A stretch of 64,000 nt of DNA from Occallatibacter savannae (GTDB taxonomy: Bacteria; Acidobacteriota; Terriglobia; Terriglobales; Acidobacteriaceae), in assembly GCF_003131205.1 (NCBI RefSeq), contig NZ_QFFY01000005.1:372001-436000 (forward strand). The letters are read 5' to 3'. Position 1 is the first letter of the stretch, and the number at the start of each line of letters is the position of its first letter. Of the stretch, positions 26,025 through 35,573 are shown in pieces. The notes beneath the pieces are model-generated. The model was not told where the DNA came from, searched no databases, and saw nothing but the letters and a program-made list of their open reading frames with translations. The position numbers and the translations under genes are program-made.

Positions 26025-28004
26025 TTACATTGCCTCCGGGCTTTCAATGCCCAGCATAGCAAGCACCGTAATCAGTTCGCGCATCGTGATCGCCGCCGTC
26101 GCCAGCAGAAACATCCGCCGCTCCGGATCGATCTCCGTCAGCACATGATGCTTGTGGTAGAAGTTGTTGAACTCCTGCGCAAGCTGGAACGCGTGCTTGG
26201 CCAGGTAAGCCGGCTCTGAAGTCGCAATGCACTGCTCCAGCACAGCGGAACGCCGCCCGGCGCGCAGCCACAGCGACCAGATATCGTCGCCTACCTCGCC
26301 CATCAGGAACGCACCCGGATCCGATCCTGCAAACTCGCGCAGCACAGCCTCCGGAGTGATCGATCCCTTGCGGAAGATATTGCGCGCGCGCACCACCGCA
26401 TACTGGATATAAGGGCCTGTCTCCCCCTCGAAGCTCAAGGCATCTTTGAAGTCGAATGCAATAACAGAATTGCGCGTGAACTTCAGCATGAAGTAGCGCA
26501 GCGCGCCGATCGCAATCTGCTCCGCAATCTGCTGCCGCTCCTGGTCGTCGCGCGAAGTCTGGCGCAAGTCAACTTCAGCGCGAGTTGCCGCGATCAGCTT
26601 ATCGATCAGATCGTCGGCCTTCACGCCAAATCCCTTGCGTCCGCTCACTTCAATGTACGAACGGTCGCGATCCTCAACCGGCACGTCATAGCCCAGTTCC
26701 GCCGCGCAGCGCGGCGTCAGCGCCACCATCTCGTAGCCGAAATGCGTGTAGTTGTCTGCCTGCTTGGTATAGCCCATGCCGCGCAGCGCCTGCACTACAT
26801 TGGCCTGCGGATCCGATTGCCGTGAATCAATCACGTTGTAAATAGCCTGCGCGTCGCCGAAGTGCGGATGGTCAGCCTCGCCGCTCTCGGCAGAGATCCA
26901 GCACTCATGATTGGGATAGGTGAAGAACTTCTTGTATCCGAAGTCGCGGCCCAGCAGACCAAACTTCCAGAGGTGGTACGCAATGTCCTTGCCGACATAC
27001 GTGACCGTGCCGTTCGACCGGACAATAACTTTGGCGTCTTCATCCACTTCGCCCGCAGCCGGCTGCGTTCCGCTGCGCGACATAACCCAGCAGCCTTTGT
27101 TCTTGCCCTCATTCTCGAAGTAGAGAACGCCCTTCTGCTTCAGCTGCTCAAACGCGAGCGCCCAAAAGTTCAGGTGCAGAATCTCGCTTTCGCGCGGCAA
27201 GAAGTCGTACTCAATGCCGAGTCGCAGCATCGTTTCCAGGTGCCGCCGCAGAATCGCCGTTGAAATCAGATCGGCAACAGCCGCCGTCTCATTGCCGCCA
27301 TGCTCAATCTCGTGCAATGTCTGGTAGCGAAGCTTCTTGCGCTGCTCGTTCTCTGCATCGCTTCCGCTCGTGTACCACTGCGACGTGCGCGCGTAGAGGT
27401 CCCAGCAATAGTAGTCGACACGCTGGAAATGAAGCTCCAGATCTTCGATCAGCGTGCGAATCTCAGCCAGCGCTTTCTTTTCGAGATAAAGGAACCCGAC
27501 AACCACATCCGCAACTTGAACCCCGGTGTTGTCAATGTAGTTCTGCACCGCAACCTGCCGCCCCGCTGCCTTTAGCAGCCGGACAAACGTGTCTCCCAGG
27601 ATTGCGTTCCGCAGGTGTCCGATGTGCGCGGCCTTATTCGGATTGATGCTCGTGTGTTCGACCAGCGCGTGAATGTCGGACTTCGCGGGCTCCGAGTCCT
27701 CGCCGCTGGTCATCATCCTGATCGCAATCGTCCGATCGAGGTGCGCGTTGATGTACCCTGCGCCGGCGATCTCAAATGAAGCAAACCCGCGCGGCGTGCC
27801 TAGCTCCGCCACAATCTCCTGCGCAATCGCTTTAGGAGCCTTGCGCAATTTGCGCGCAAGCTCAAATGCAATCGGCGTTGCAAGCTCGCCAAACTTCAGA
27901 TCGGGCGGAGTCTCCAACGGAATGTTCTCAACCGCCAGATCGTACTTGGCTTTGAGCACATCGCGCAGATGCGACTCGAGCCGGTTCTTCAGTTCCTGAT
28001 ACAC
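26025..28004 (-). CDS. argS: Arginyl-tRNA synthetase
   Basis: A 659-residue class I synthetase. An N-terminal additional domain (residues 1-100) binds the tRNA D-loop. The HIGH motif is intact at 127-130 within NPNKAAHIGHLRNAI. The C-terminal DALR anticodon-binding domain ends the protein (LAQEFNNFYHKHHVL). No true KMSKS is present, which is common in this family. The start is a GTG at 28004. It is longer than the E. coli enzyme (577 residues), with insertions in the catalytic domain. Confidence 0.94.
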   Translation of the reverse strand: MYQELKNRLESHLRDVLKAKYDLAVENIPLETPPDLKFGELATPIAFELARKLRKAPKAIAQEIVAELGTPRGFASFEIAGAGYINAHLDRTIAIRMMTSGEDSEPAKSDIHALVEHTSINPNKAAHIGHLRNAILGDTFVRLLKAAGRQVAVQNYIDNTGVQVADVVVGFLYLEKKALAEIRTLIEDLELHFQRVDYYCWDLYARTSQWYTSGSDAENEQRKKLRYQTLHEIEHGGNETAAVADLISTAILRRHLETMLRLGIEYDFLPRESEILHLNFWALAFEQLKQKGVLYFENEGKNKGCWVMSRSGTQPAAGEVDEDAKVIVRSNGTVTYVGKDIAYHLWKFGLLGRDFGYKKFFTYPNHECWISAESGEADHPHFGDAQAIYNVIDSRQSDPQANVVQALRGMGYTKQADNYTHFGYEMVALTPRCAAELGYDVPVEDRDRSYIEVSGRKGFGVKADDLIDKLIAATRAEVDLRQTSRDDQERQQIAEQIAIGALRYFMLKFTRNSVIAFDFKDALSFEGETGPYIQYAVVRARNIFRKGSITPEAVLREFAGSDPGAFLMGEVGDDIWSLWLRAGRRSAVLEQCIATSEPAYLAKHAFQLAQEFNNFYHKHHVLTEIDPERRMFLLATAAITMRELITVLAMLGIESPEAM

Positions 28005-28330
28005 GCCTGGATGCCTCGGAAATCCTTGATTATCAAGCTGATTCTAACAGAACAACTTCTTGCCGATTCAGCCGCCGCGAACGTCAGTAACGCGACAAAA
28101 GGCACGTCGTTTTGCGCCTGCGGCGCCCGAATCTCCTCCCTCCGCGCGCACTCGAACTAGAGCGTAGCTGCGGGGCGCCGGACAGGCTGAAGCTGCCGAC
28201 TTTCTCGTCCCGCAGTGCATGTAGCTGTCACTGCAGCGCCTGAAGCGCAGCACTCTCAATGCCGTAAGATGAAGAGGACGCAGCTTCTGGCATCGTTTCA
28301 GCCTCTTAGCTGGAAGCTGTCCCTGACTCG
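28005..28330. other. Intergenic region between divergent argS and metG
   Basis: A 326-base spacer that should hold the promoters of both synthetase genes. I see no tRNA fold, T-box, convincing -10/-35 pair or strong hairpin, and the open frames across it are not protein-like. Confidence 0.5.
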
Positions 28331-30643
28331 ATGGCAAAGACCGATTCCAATTCAGCCCATTTTTACCTGACGACGCCCATTTATTACGTAAATGCGCGCC
28401 CGCATCTGGGGCACGCCTACTCGACGATCGTGTGCGACGCGATCGCGCGGCGGAAACGGGCAATGGGAATCGACACCTGGTTTCTGACAGGCACTGACGA
28501 GCACGGCCAGAAAATCGAGCGCTCCGCAAAGCTTGCGGGCCGTACTCCTCAGGACTTCGCCGATCACATAGCTGGTGAATTCCGCGCCCTCTGGGACCGC
28601 CTCGGCCTCACCTACGACGACTTCATCCGCACCACCGAGCCCCGCCACAAGCGCGGCGTTCAGAGGCTCTTCGCAACACTGCGCGATCGTGGGTTCATCT
28701 ACAAGGGCTCGTACACTGGCCAGTACTGCGTCTCCGACGAGGCATGGGTAGATGTCCCTCCCGGCGCTCCCTGCCCGGACTGCGGCCGCATCACCGAGAC
28801 AGTCAGCGAAGAAAACTACTTCTTCAAGCTCTCCGCCTTCGAGCGCAAGCTTCTCGAGTTCTACGAAGAGAATCCCGGCTTCATGCAGCCCGACTCCACG
28901 CGTCGCGAAGTCATCTCCTTCGTTCGCAGCGGCCTCAAAGACCTCTCCATCAGCCGCAGCAGCTTCACCTGGGGCATTCCGGTTCCCGGCGACGAGAAGC
29001 ACGTCGTCTACGTCTGGCTCGATGCGCTGGCGAACTACATCACTGCTCTCGGCTACGGCTCCGATAATCCGGCCGACCAGGCGCGCTTCGCAAAGTTCTG
29101 GCCCGCGGACATTCACCTCATCGGCAAAGAGATCAGCCGCTTTCATTGCGTCTACTGGCCTGCCTTCCTTATGGCTGCCGGCATCCCTGTTCCCCGCTCC
29201 ATCAAAGCCAACGGCTGGCTGCTCTTCGATCAGGGCAAAATGTCCAAATCGCGCGGCAACATCGTCCGCGCTGACACCGTGCGCGAAGTCCTCGGCGCCG
29301 ACGCCCTGCGCTACTTCCTGCTCCGCGAGATCCCCTTCGGCCAAGACGGCAACTTCAGCTTCGATGCGCTGGTGCAGCGCTACAACGGCGATCTGGCCAA
29401 CGGCTACGGCAATCTCGTAAGCCGCGTCGTCAACATGGTCCACAAATACTTCGGCGGAACTGTGCCTGAGTCCAGCCCTGAGACGGCCGCCGAATTTGCT
29501 CTTCGCGAAAGCACAACCCGAACAATCGCCGAGTTCGCACCGCTATTCGACGAGCTGAACTTCTCTGAAGCTCTCAAGTCGCTCTGGAACCTTGTCGCTG
29601 AAACTGACGGCTACCTGACCGCCAACGCGCCATGGAAGCGTCCCGCCGACCGCTCCGAAGCCGACCACGCCTCATTGCAGGCCCGCGTCCTTTCCACTGC
29701 AGCCGAAGCCATCCGTGTCATCACGGCGCTCGTCTATCCCATCCTGCCGGATGCGGCATCCAAGGTGTGGCAGCAGCTTGGACAGGGCGACATCGCCGAC
29801 GCTGCGAAGAATGCATTTCTAACCAACGTTGCGTGGGGCGGATTAAAGCCCGGCACGAAACTGGGCGAGCCCGCACCGCTCTTCCCGCGCGCTGAAAAGG
29901 ACGCAGTCACCCGTATGCAGAATCTCGAAGACGAAAACAATAAAAACGCCGTGGAGGCCGCCAGCAAGCAAGAAGGGGCGAAGCCCGAAGCGCCCACCTC
30001 GGCTCTGCCGGTCGCTCCCGCCCCACCGCCGGCATCTCCGTCCGTGAATCAGGTTCAAGACCCAAGCATGAAGCCTGGAGCAGGAATTCCGAAGCCAACT
30101 GAGAGCACGCCGCATAGCAACGAGACCGCGCCGACCCAGGCCCCGGGCTCTGAGAAACCGGTGCCCACGACCCATGTCAGCCAGGTGCAGCCGGAGTTAA
30201 CCAGCGTGCGCCTCGACTCGGCTCCTCCGCCGGCGGCCTCACAACACAAGCCTCTCGATACGCAGGAGAACAAGGGAAACCCTCCCGAGGCGCCGACACA
30301 GCCGGCGCAGACAAACCACATCAGCATTGATGACTTCGCCAAAGTGGAGCTGCGGGTAGCGCAAGTGTTAGTGGCGGAGCGAATCCCAAAAGCAGACAAG
30401 TTGCTGCGTCTCGAAGTCGATCTCGGCTACGAAAAACGCCAGATCCTCGCCGGCATCGCGCAATACTACGAGCCTGAAAAGCTCATTGGCCGCAAGATTG
30501 TGATCGTCGCCAATCTGGCTCCGCGCAAGATGCGCGGTCTCGAGTCAAATGGCATGTTGCTCGCGGCATCACTGCCTCCCGACGGCGCTCCCGTACTCGC
30601 AGGCTTCCTCGAAGATGTCCCTCTTGGTGCGCGTTTGAAGTAG
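28331..30643 (+). CDS. metG: Methionyl-tRNA synthetase with C-terminal tRNA-binding domain
   Basis: A 770-residue class I synthetase: HLGH at 25-28 and KMSKS at 303-307 (GKMSKSRGN). A zinc-knuckle-type insert follows CVSDEAW, with the pair CPDC. The anticodon-binding helices end near residue 530. A low-complexity linker of about 130 residues rich in Pro, Ala, Gln, Glu and Thr follows. The last 110 residues form the EMAP-II/OB tRNA-binding domain (ISIDDFAKVELRVAQV to FLEDVPLGARLK) that dimerises and holds tRNA. The long linker is unusual for the family. Confidence 0.95.
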   Translation: MAKTDSNSAHFYLTTPIYYVNARPHLGHAYSTIVCDAIARRKRAMGIDTWFLTGTDEHGQKIERSAKLAGRTPQDFADHIAGEFRALWDRLGLTYDDFIRTTEPRHKRGVQRLFATLRDRGFIYKGSYTGQYCVSDEAWVDVPPGAPCPDCGRITETVSEENYFFKLSAFERKLLEFYEENPGFMQPDSTRREVISFVRSGLKDLSISRSSFTWGIPVPGDEKHVVYVWLDALANYITALGYGSDNPADQARFAKFWPADIHLIGKEISRFHCVYWPAFLMAAGIPVPRSIKANGWLLFDQGKMSKSRGNIVRADTVREVLGADALRYFLLREIPFGQDGNFSFDALVQRYNGDLANGYGNLVSRVVNMVHKYFGGTVPESSPETAAEFALRESTTRTIAEFAPLFDELNFSEALKSLWNLVAETDGYLTANAPWKRPADRSEADHASLQARVLSTAAEAIRVITALVYPILPDAASKVWQQLGQGDIADAAKNAFLTNVAWGGLKPGTKLGEPAPLFPRAEKDAVTRMQNLEDENNKNAVEAASKQEGAKPEAPTSALPVAPAPPPASPSVNQVQDPSMKPGAGIPKPTESTPHSNETAPTQAPGSEKPVPTTHVSQVQPELTSVRLDSAPPPAASQHKPLDTQENKGNPPEAPTQPAQTNHISIDDFAKVELRVAQVLVAERIPKADKLLRLEVDLGYEKRQILAGIAQYYEPEKLIGRKIVIVANLAPRKMRGLESNGMLLAASLPPDGAPVLAGFLEDVPLGARLK

Positions 30644-30669
30644 CTCAATGATAGGGGCGATCAAGTCGC

Positions 30670-30936
30670 ATGCAGATTGAGTTCTTGTCGGATGTGAACG
30701 AAATCGACCCGGACAACGACAACATCGACGTAAGCGTGACTCTCGATGATGGCCATGTATACACATTCCTTCTGGCCACTCCGAATAACATCTATCGCTG
30801 CATGGAGAATGAGGGTGTCGGCTACTTCTTTGGATCCCCGGCGATCTTTGTTCGCCGCCTCACGTTGAGCAACGTCAGAGAAGCAATCGAAGCTGTCGTA
30901 AAAGAGCCAAAATGGTTGGAAATTTACGGTAGGTGA
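30670..30936 (+). CDS. Small conserved-type hypothetical protein
   Basis: An 88-residue acidic protein without signal peptide or membrane segment. It has alternating β-type stretches (NIDVSVTLDDGHVYTFLLATPNN) and a C-terminal helix (LSNVREAIEAVVKEPKWLEIYGR). I do not recognise a family. It lies 26 bases after metG and 22 bases before tatD, on the same strand, so it is likely co-transcribed with them. Confidence 0.6.
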   Translation: MQIEFLSDVNEIDPDNDNIDVSVTLDDGHVYTFLLATPNNIYRCMENEGVGYFFGSPAIFVRRLTLSNVREAIEAVVKEPKWLEIYGR

Positions 30937-30958
30937 ACGAAGTCCTTGAGGCTGCTCA

Positions 30959-31786
30959 TTGCTGATTGATTCCCACGCCCACCTCGACAGCCCGCGCTAC
31001 GACGAAGATCGCGAGCAAATGCTTCGCCGCGCGGCGGAGGCCGGAGTCGGCGCAGTTCTCTCGATCGGCATCGGCGAAGGCCCCGCCGAGATGCACCGTG
31101 CCTCGGAGATCTGCCGCAAATACAACGGCAAAGCGGGCTTGCCCCGGCTCTATGCGAGCGCCGGCATCTACCCCCACAACACGCCCGAAGCCGACGAAGC
31201 AGCCCTTGCTAAACTCGACAACCTGCTTGCCCAACCCGAAGTCATCGCCTGCGGCGAGATAGGGCTCGACTACTACCACGAAGGCGCTCCTCATCCCGTT
31301 CAGAAGGAGGGCCTGATCGCTCAGCTTCTGATCGCTGCGAACCGCAAACGACCGATCCTCATCCATTGCCGCGGCGCCAAAGAATCAGCCGACGCTTGGA
31401 ACGATCTCTTTGAGGTTCTCGACGAGCACTGGGCGTCCACTGCCCTCGGAGGCGTAATGCACTGTTTCGGCGGCGGTTGGGAGCAGGCCCGCCGCTCGCT
31501 CGATCTTGGATTCCTCATCTCCTTCGCCGGAAATGTGACCTACCCCAAAGCGCAGCCGCTCCGCGATGTGGCCGGACGCGTTCCCCTCGACAGTCTTCTC
31601 GTCGAAACCGACGCGCCCTGGCTTGCCCCAAACGCGCTTCGCGGAAAGCGCAACGAGCCTGCGTACATCGTTCAGACGGCACAAACCATAGCCGAAATTC
31701 ACGCCGTCTCTCCCGAAGATCTCGCCGCCGCAACGACAAGAAACTTCTGCCGATTGTTCAACCTTCCCCTTGGCGTGGGAAACTGA
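30959..31786 (+). CDS. tatD: TatD-family metal-dependent deoxyribonuclease
   Basis: A 275-residue TIM-barrel hydrolase with the metal ligands DSHAHLD at the N-terminus, GEIGLDYY, PILIHCRGA, MHCFGG and LVETDAPWL. TatD proteins are 3'-5' exonucleases active on DNA, and roles in D-aminoacyl-tRNA or H2O2 damage processing have been proposed. The start is a TTG at 30959 with GAGG seven bases upstream, giving the family's usual N-terminus. Confidence 0.92.
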   Translation: MLIDSHAHLDSPRYDEDREQMLRRAAEAGVGAVLSIGIGEGPAEMHRASEICRKYNGKAGLPRLYASAGIYPHNTPEADEAALAKLDNLLAQPEVIACGEIGLDYYHEGAPHPVQKEGLIAQLLIAANRKRPILIHCRGAKESADAWNDLFEVLDEHWASTALGGVMHCFGGGWEQARRSLDLGFLISFAGNVTYPKAQPLRDVAGRVPLDSLLVETDAPWLAPNALRGKRNEPAYIVQTAQTIAEIHAVSPEDLAAATTRNFCRLFNLPLGVGN

Positions 31787-31846
31787 TAGTGTTGCACCGC
31801 CCTCAAGAGCGGACTTGAGCAACCCGGCAATCTGAGGAACGGAATC

Positions 31847-32347
31847 ATGGCCCAGGACAATTCATTCGACATCGTCAGCAAGGTCGACATGCAGGAAGTG
31901 CGCAACGCTATCGACCAGGCAATCAAAGAGATCCGCCAGCGCTTCGACCTGAAAGACTCCCACTCCGAGCTCAATCTCGAGGGCGCCGACACCATCCAAA
32001 TGGCCTCGGCCAGCGAGTACAAGCTCGAAGCGGTCAAGGAGATCCTCGGCCAGAAGCTCGTCAAGCGCGGCGTCTCTCTCAAAAACCTGACCTACGGAAA
32101 GGTCGAGCCCGCAGCCGGGCAGAGCGTACGCCAGAAGATCACCCTGCAGCAGGGCATCCCCACCGAAAAGGCCAAGGAAATTGTCCGTATCGTCAAAGAC
32201 TCAAAAAAGAAGGTGCAGGCCAGCATTCAAGGCGATACCGTAAGAATATCCGGCAAAGATCGCGACGACCTGCAGGCCATCATCGCAACCCTGCGGGGGC
32301 GAGATCTCGGCGTTGAGCTGACGTTCACCAACTACCGCACCAACTAA
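31847..32347 (+). CDS. yajQ: YajQ-family nucleotide-binding protein
   Basis: A 166-residue protein with two ferredoxin-like folds: FDIVSKVDMQEVRNAIDQAIKEIRQRFDLK in the first half and IRLVKDSKKKVQ-like VRIVKDSKKKVQASIQGD in the second. Members bind nucleotides, cyclic di-GMP in Xanthomonas, and act with a transcription factor there. No partner regulator is adjacent here. The ATG at 31847 gives full family length. Confidence 0.93.
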   Translation: MAQDNSFDIVSKVDMQEVRNAIDQAIKEIRQRFDLKDSHSELNLEGADTIQMASASEYKLEAVKEILGQKLVKRGVSLKNLTYGKVEPAAGQSVRQKITLQQGIPTEKAKEIVRIVKDSKKKVQASIQGDTVRISGKDRDDLQAIIATLRGRDLGVELTFTNYRTN

Positions 32348-32362
32348 AAGGCGCGAGACGAC

Positions 32363-33352
32363 TTGAGCACCCTGGCGATAGCGACGGCGAAAGAGGTTTT
32401 CGAACTGCTGCGGGAAGACCTCGTAGCCATCGAGCAGGAGCTCGGCCGCGATGCCGCCTCCAGCGTCAGCACCATTACAGAAATCGCCGAATATCTGCGC
32501 GAAGGCGGAGGCAAGCGCATTCGCCCCTCGCTGCTTCTGCTCACGGCTCATTTGCTCGACTACTCTGGCCCGAGCGCCATCCGACTCGGCGCCGTCGTCG
32601 AAATGGTGCATACCGCCACTCTGGTCCACGACGACATCATCGACGCCGCGCAGACCCGCCGCGGACGCCCATCGCCGAACACCACTTGGGGCAATGAGAA
32701 ATGCGTGCTCGCCGGCGACTGGCTCTACATGCAGGCATTCAAGGTTGCGCTCGAAGAGAAAAACCTGCGCGTGCTCGAACTGCTCATCGGCCTCACGCAG
32801 CAGATGGTTGAAGGCGAACTCCTCCAGATTCAGAAGCTCGGCAAGGCTGTCTCTGAGGCCGAGTACTACGACCTCATCTTCCGCAAGACCGCCTGCCTCT
32901 TCTCAACATCCATGCGCCTCGGCGCCGTTCTCGCCGGAGCGACCGAAGCTCAGGAAGAAAAGCTAGCCGCCTACGGACGGGCCGTGGGCCTTTCCTTCCA
33001 GATCGTCGATGACGTCCTCGACCTTACCGCCACCGAAGAAGTCCTCGGCAAGCCCGTGGCCAGCGACTTGCGCGAAGGAAAAACCACACTTGCAGTGATT
33101 CACGCCTTCGACCATGGCACCGCGCGCGAACGCCAGACCATCCAGCGCGTGCTCGATGACCGGAGCTTTGAGTACGTCAGCCGCGAGCAGATTCGCGAAA
33201 TCCTGCGCCGCAACGGCTCAGTTGAATACGCCATGGCCGCGGCCGACCGCTACGCCGAGCAATCCCGCCATGCGCTCGCTTCATTCGCTGACTCGGACTT
33301 CAAGCGGGCCCTGCTCTGGGTTCCCGACTTCGTAGTCGCGCGCGACAAGTAG
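32363..33352 (+). CDS. Trans-isoprenyl diphosphate synthase (polyprenyl synthetase)
   Basis: A 329-residue all-helical synthase. The first Asp-rich motif is HDDIID (Asp90, Asp91, Asp94) and the second QIVDDVLD (Asp216, Asp217, Asp220). The residue five before the first motif is Ala85. A small residue there is typical of long-chain enzymes, so a quinone side chain (menaquinone or ubiquinone) is the likely product. The start is a TTG at 32363, 15 bases after yajQ. Confidence 0.92.
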   Translation: MSTLAIATAKEVFELLREDLVAIEQELGRDAASSVSTITEIAEYLREGGGKRIRPSLLLLTAHLLDYSGPSAIRLGAVVEMVHTATLVHDDIIDAAQTRRGRPSPNTTWGNEKCVLAGDWLYMQAFKVALEEKNLRVLELLIGLTQQMVEGELLQIQKLGKAVSEAEYYDLIFRKTACLFSTSMRLGAVLAGATEAQEEKLAAYGRAVGLSFQIVDDVLDLTATEEVLGKPVASDLREGKTTLAVIHAFDHGTARERQTIQRVLDDRSFEYVSREQIREILRRNGSVEYAMAAADRYAEQSRHALASFADSDFKRALLWVPDFVVARDK

Positions 33353-33405
33353 GCCCTCTCGAACTCTCGATAGCAATCGCGAACTTCACTTCCCGGAGAC
33401 TCGCT

Positions 33406-34083
33406 TTGCCCGACAAGCCGATTGAGATTTGGGACAAAGTCGACAGCTTCTTCACCGACGCGCTGATCCCACCTGATCCAGCGCTCGATGCCGCAACTGC
33501 AGCGAACCGCAACGCTGCTCTTCCAGCCATCGATGTCACTCCCCTCCAGGGCCGGTTTCTGGAACTCATGATCCGTGCGACCGCCGCGCAGCGCGTCCTC
33601 GAAATCGGCACACTCGGCGGCTACAGCACCATCTGGATGGCGCGCGCTGTCGGCCCAAACGGAAAAGTCATCACCCTCGAACTCGATCCGCATCACGCAG
33701 AAGTAGCGCAACGCAATTTCCAGGAAGCGGGCGTCTCCGATCGCATCGAGCTGCGCCTCGGCCCCGCATCGGAGTCTCTCGCTGCTCTCATCCGCGAAAA
33801 ATCCGCACCCTTCGACTTCATCTTCATCGACGCCGACAAGTCCGGCTATCCGGAATATATTCAGCAATCCCTAAAGCTCTCGCGCCCCGGCACCCTCATC
33901 ATCGCCGATAACGTGGTGCGCGATGGCAAAGTCATCGAACCCCACAGTCCCGACCCGAACATCCAGGGCGTCCGCCGCTTTACCGAACTCATCGCAGCCC
34001 AGCCGCGCCTCAGCAGCACGGTGCTGCAAACCGTTGGCAGCAAAGGCTACGACGGCTTGGCCATTTCGATCGTCCTGTCCTGA
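33406..34083 (+). CDS. SAM-dependent O-methyltransferase (catechol/caffeoyl-CoA type)
   Basis: A 225-residue class I methyltransferase. The SAM-binding motif is VLEIGTLGGYSTIWMA, the acidic ribose-binding residue lies in VITLELDPHHAEVA, and the metal-binding motif is FIFIDADKSGYPEYI with IIADNVVRDG. These are the hallmarks of the O-methyltransferase family 3 that acts on catechol-like acceptors with a divalent metal. The substrate is not known. It starts at a TTG with CGGAG upstream and follows the polyprenyl synthase by 53 bases. Confidence 0.9.
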   Translation: MPDKPIEIWDKVDSFFTDALIPPDPALDAATAANRNAALPAIDVTPLQGRFLELMIRATAAQRVLEIGTLGGYSTIWMARAVGPNGKVITLELDPHHAEVAQRNFQEAGVSDRIELRLGPASESLAALIREKSAPFDFIFIDADKSGYPEYIQQSLKLSRPGTLIIADNVVRDGKVIEPHSPDPNIQGVRRFTELIAAQPRLSSTVLQTVGSKGYDGLAISIVLS

Positions 34084-34240
34084 AGAGTCCAGCGAATCGC
34101 TATCTCCCGGCGCCCAACTCCCTCACCGCCAATCACAAAGCCAGCGCCTAATCGCCCCGATGCGTGTATCCTCAGCACGTTCCCCAAAACCTGCTGGATC
34201 GCGCTCTGTTTAGCCTTCCGGTCGAAAAGGAAACCTGCCA

Positions 34241-35476
34241 ATGCTCATCGCCTCCCGAGTGGGTCGCCTCTTTCCCAAGCTGTTCATGGCGTCGTCTATC
34301 GCTGCTGCACTTCTGTTTTTGAACTCGCCCGAAACAGGCACCGCCGGCCAGGCTCAGGCTCAGACCGCGCCCGCTTCTCCGCACGACATCGCCGACACTT
34401 GGCAAGGCACGCTCCATGCCGGCCGCGATCTACGCACCGTCGTGAAGGTCACGAAGAACGACAAGGGGGCATATGAGGGCAACTTTTACAGCATCGACCA
34501 GGGTGGACAGCCGCTCAAACTCGACTCCGTGACTGTGAACGGCTCCGACGTGAAGATGGAACTGAAGCTGATTGGAGGCACCTTCACTGGCAAACTCAGC
34601 CCGGACGGCAAAACAATCGACGGCAATTGGAGCCAGGGACCGAATCCGCTGCCTCTCGTGCTGACCCGCGCCACACCCGAGACCGCATGGGAAATCCCCA
34701 AGCCGCAGCCGCCACCGAAGCCGATGGCCAAAGAGGTCGATCCCAACTTCGAAGTCGCGACGATCAAGCCCAACAACTCCGGCGCCACCAGCATGCAGGG
34801 CCTAACGCTCCGGGGACGCAACTTTGAAACGCGCGCCTCGTCTCTCGCTGACCTGATCTCCTTTGCCTACGAGGCTCAGGTGAAGCAGATTGTGAACGCT
34901 CCGGAGTGGTACGACAAAGATCGATACGACATTTCAGCCGTCCCCGAACAGGAGGGATCCCCGAATCCTGAACAGGTTCGCATCATGATCCGCAAACTTC
35001 TCACGGATCGGTTCGGCCTTAAGTTCCACCGTGAAAAACGCGAGATGTCGGCGTACGTACTGTCTGTCAGCAAGGACGGCTCCAAGCTGAAGCCAACGCA
35101 GATTCAAGGAACCCTCCCAGGCATTGGCATACGGCCCGGCACTGGCGGAATCACTCTGAACGTCATCAACGCAGCAATCCCCAACTTCACTGGCTTCCTG
35201 CAGATCCTTGTGCTCGATCGGCCTGTGGTCGACAAAACGGGCCTTACAGGCCGCTACGACTTTCAGTGCACCTTCGCCCCTGACGACTCACAGTTTGGTG
35301 GCCATCCGCCTCAATTCCCGAATCAGGGAAACAATGGCTCGTCGGAGGCCGCGGCACCATCGGCTCCTAGCCTGTATGACGCGTTCCAGCAGGAACTTGG
35401 ATTGAAACTGTCGGCCGAGAAGACCGGCGTCGATGCGATCGTAATCGATCACGTCGAGAAGCCGTCAGCGAACTAG
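34241..35476 (+). CDS. Secreted TIGR03435-family protein with an N-terminal β-domain
   Basis: A 411-residue protein with a signal peptide (to about residue 40). Residues 50-145 form a β-rich domain (DTWQGTLHAGRDLRTVVKVTK to NWSQGPNPLPLVLTRA) also seen ahead of acidobacterial hydrolases. Residues 168-411 match the soil-associated TIGR03435 domain: FEVATIKPN, PEWYDKDRYDISA, LLTDRFGLKFHREKREMSAYVL, VVDKTGLTGRYDF and VDAIVIDHVEKPSAN. The domain's function is unknown. It lies just upstream of the blaI/M56 operon, whose protease carries the same domain. Confidence 0.85.
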   Translation: MLIASRVGRLFPKLFMASSIAAALLFLNSPETGTAGQAQAQTAPASPHDIADTWQGTLHAGRDLRTVVKVTKNDKGAYEGNFYSIDQGGQPLKLDSVTVNGSDVKMELKLIGGTFTGKLSPDGKTIDGNWSQGPNPLPLVLTRATPETAWEIPKPQPPPKPMAKEVDPNFEVATIKPNNSGATSMQGLTLRGRNFETRASSLADLISFAYEAQVKQIVNAPEWYDKDRYDISAVPEQEGSPNPEQVRIMIRKLLTDRFGLKFHREKREMSAYVLSVSKDGSKLKPTQIQGTLPGIGIRPGTGGITLNVINAAIPNFTGFLQILVLDRPVVDKTGLTGRYDFQCTFAPDDSQFGGHPPQFPNQGNNGSSEAAAPSAPSLYDAFQQELGLKLSAEKTGVDAIVIDHVEKPSAN

Positions 35477-35552
35477 ATCGCCACAGCAGACTACGTCCTC
35501 GACTTTGTGACGAACGGCGTTGACCCGAAACAAACAAGCGTGGTACCTATTA

Positions 35553-35564
35553 CTACATATGTAG
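35553..35564. promoter_or_regulatory. Canonical BlaI-type operator upstream of the second blaI
   Basis: The perfect 12-bp palindrome CTACATATGTAG contains the exact TACA-N2-TGTA core of BlaI/MecI operators. It ends 9 bases before the GTG start and overlaps the GTAGGAG ribosome site, so repressor binding should block transcription and access to the leader. Regulation is inferred. Confidence 0.75.
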
Positions 35565-35573
35565 GAGATTAGG

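Noticed and set aside
26025..28004. Loss of KMSKS as a sign of a broken argS
   Set aside because: Many arginyl-tRNA synthetases lack a canonical KMSKS; HIGH and the DALR domain are intact and the frame is full length.
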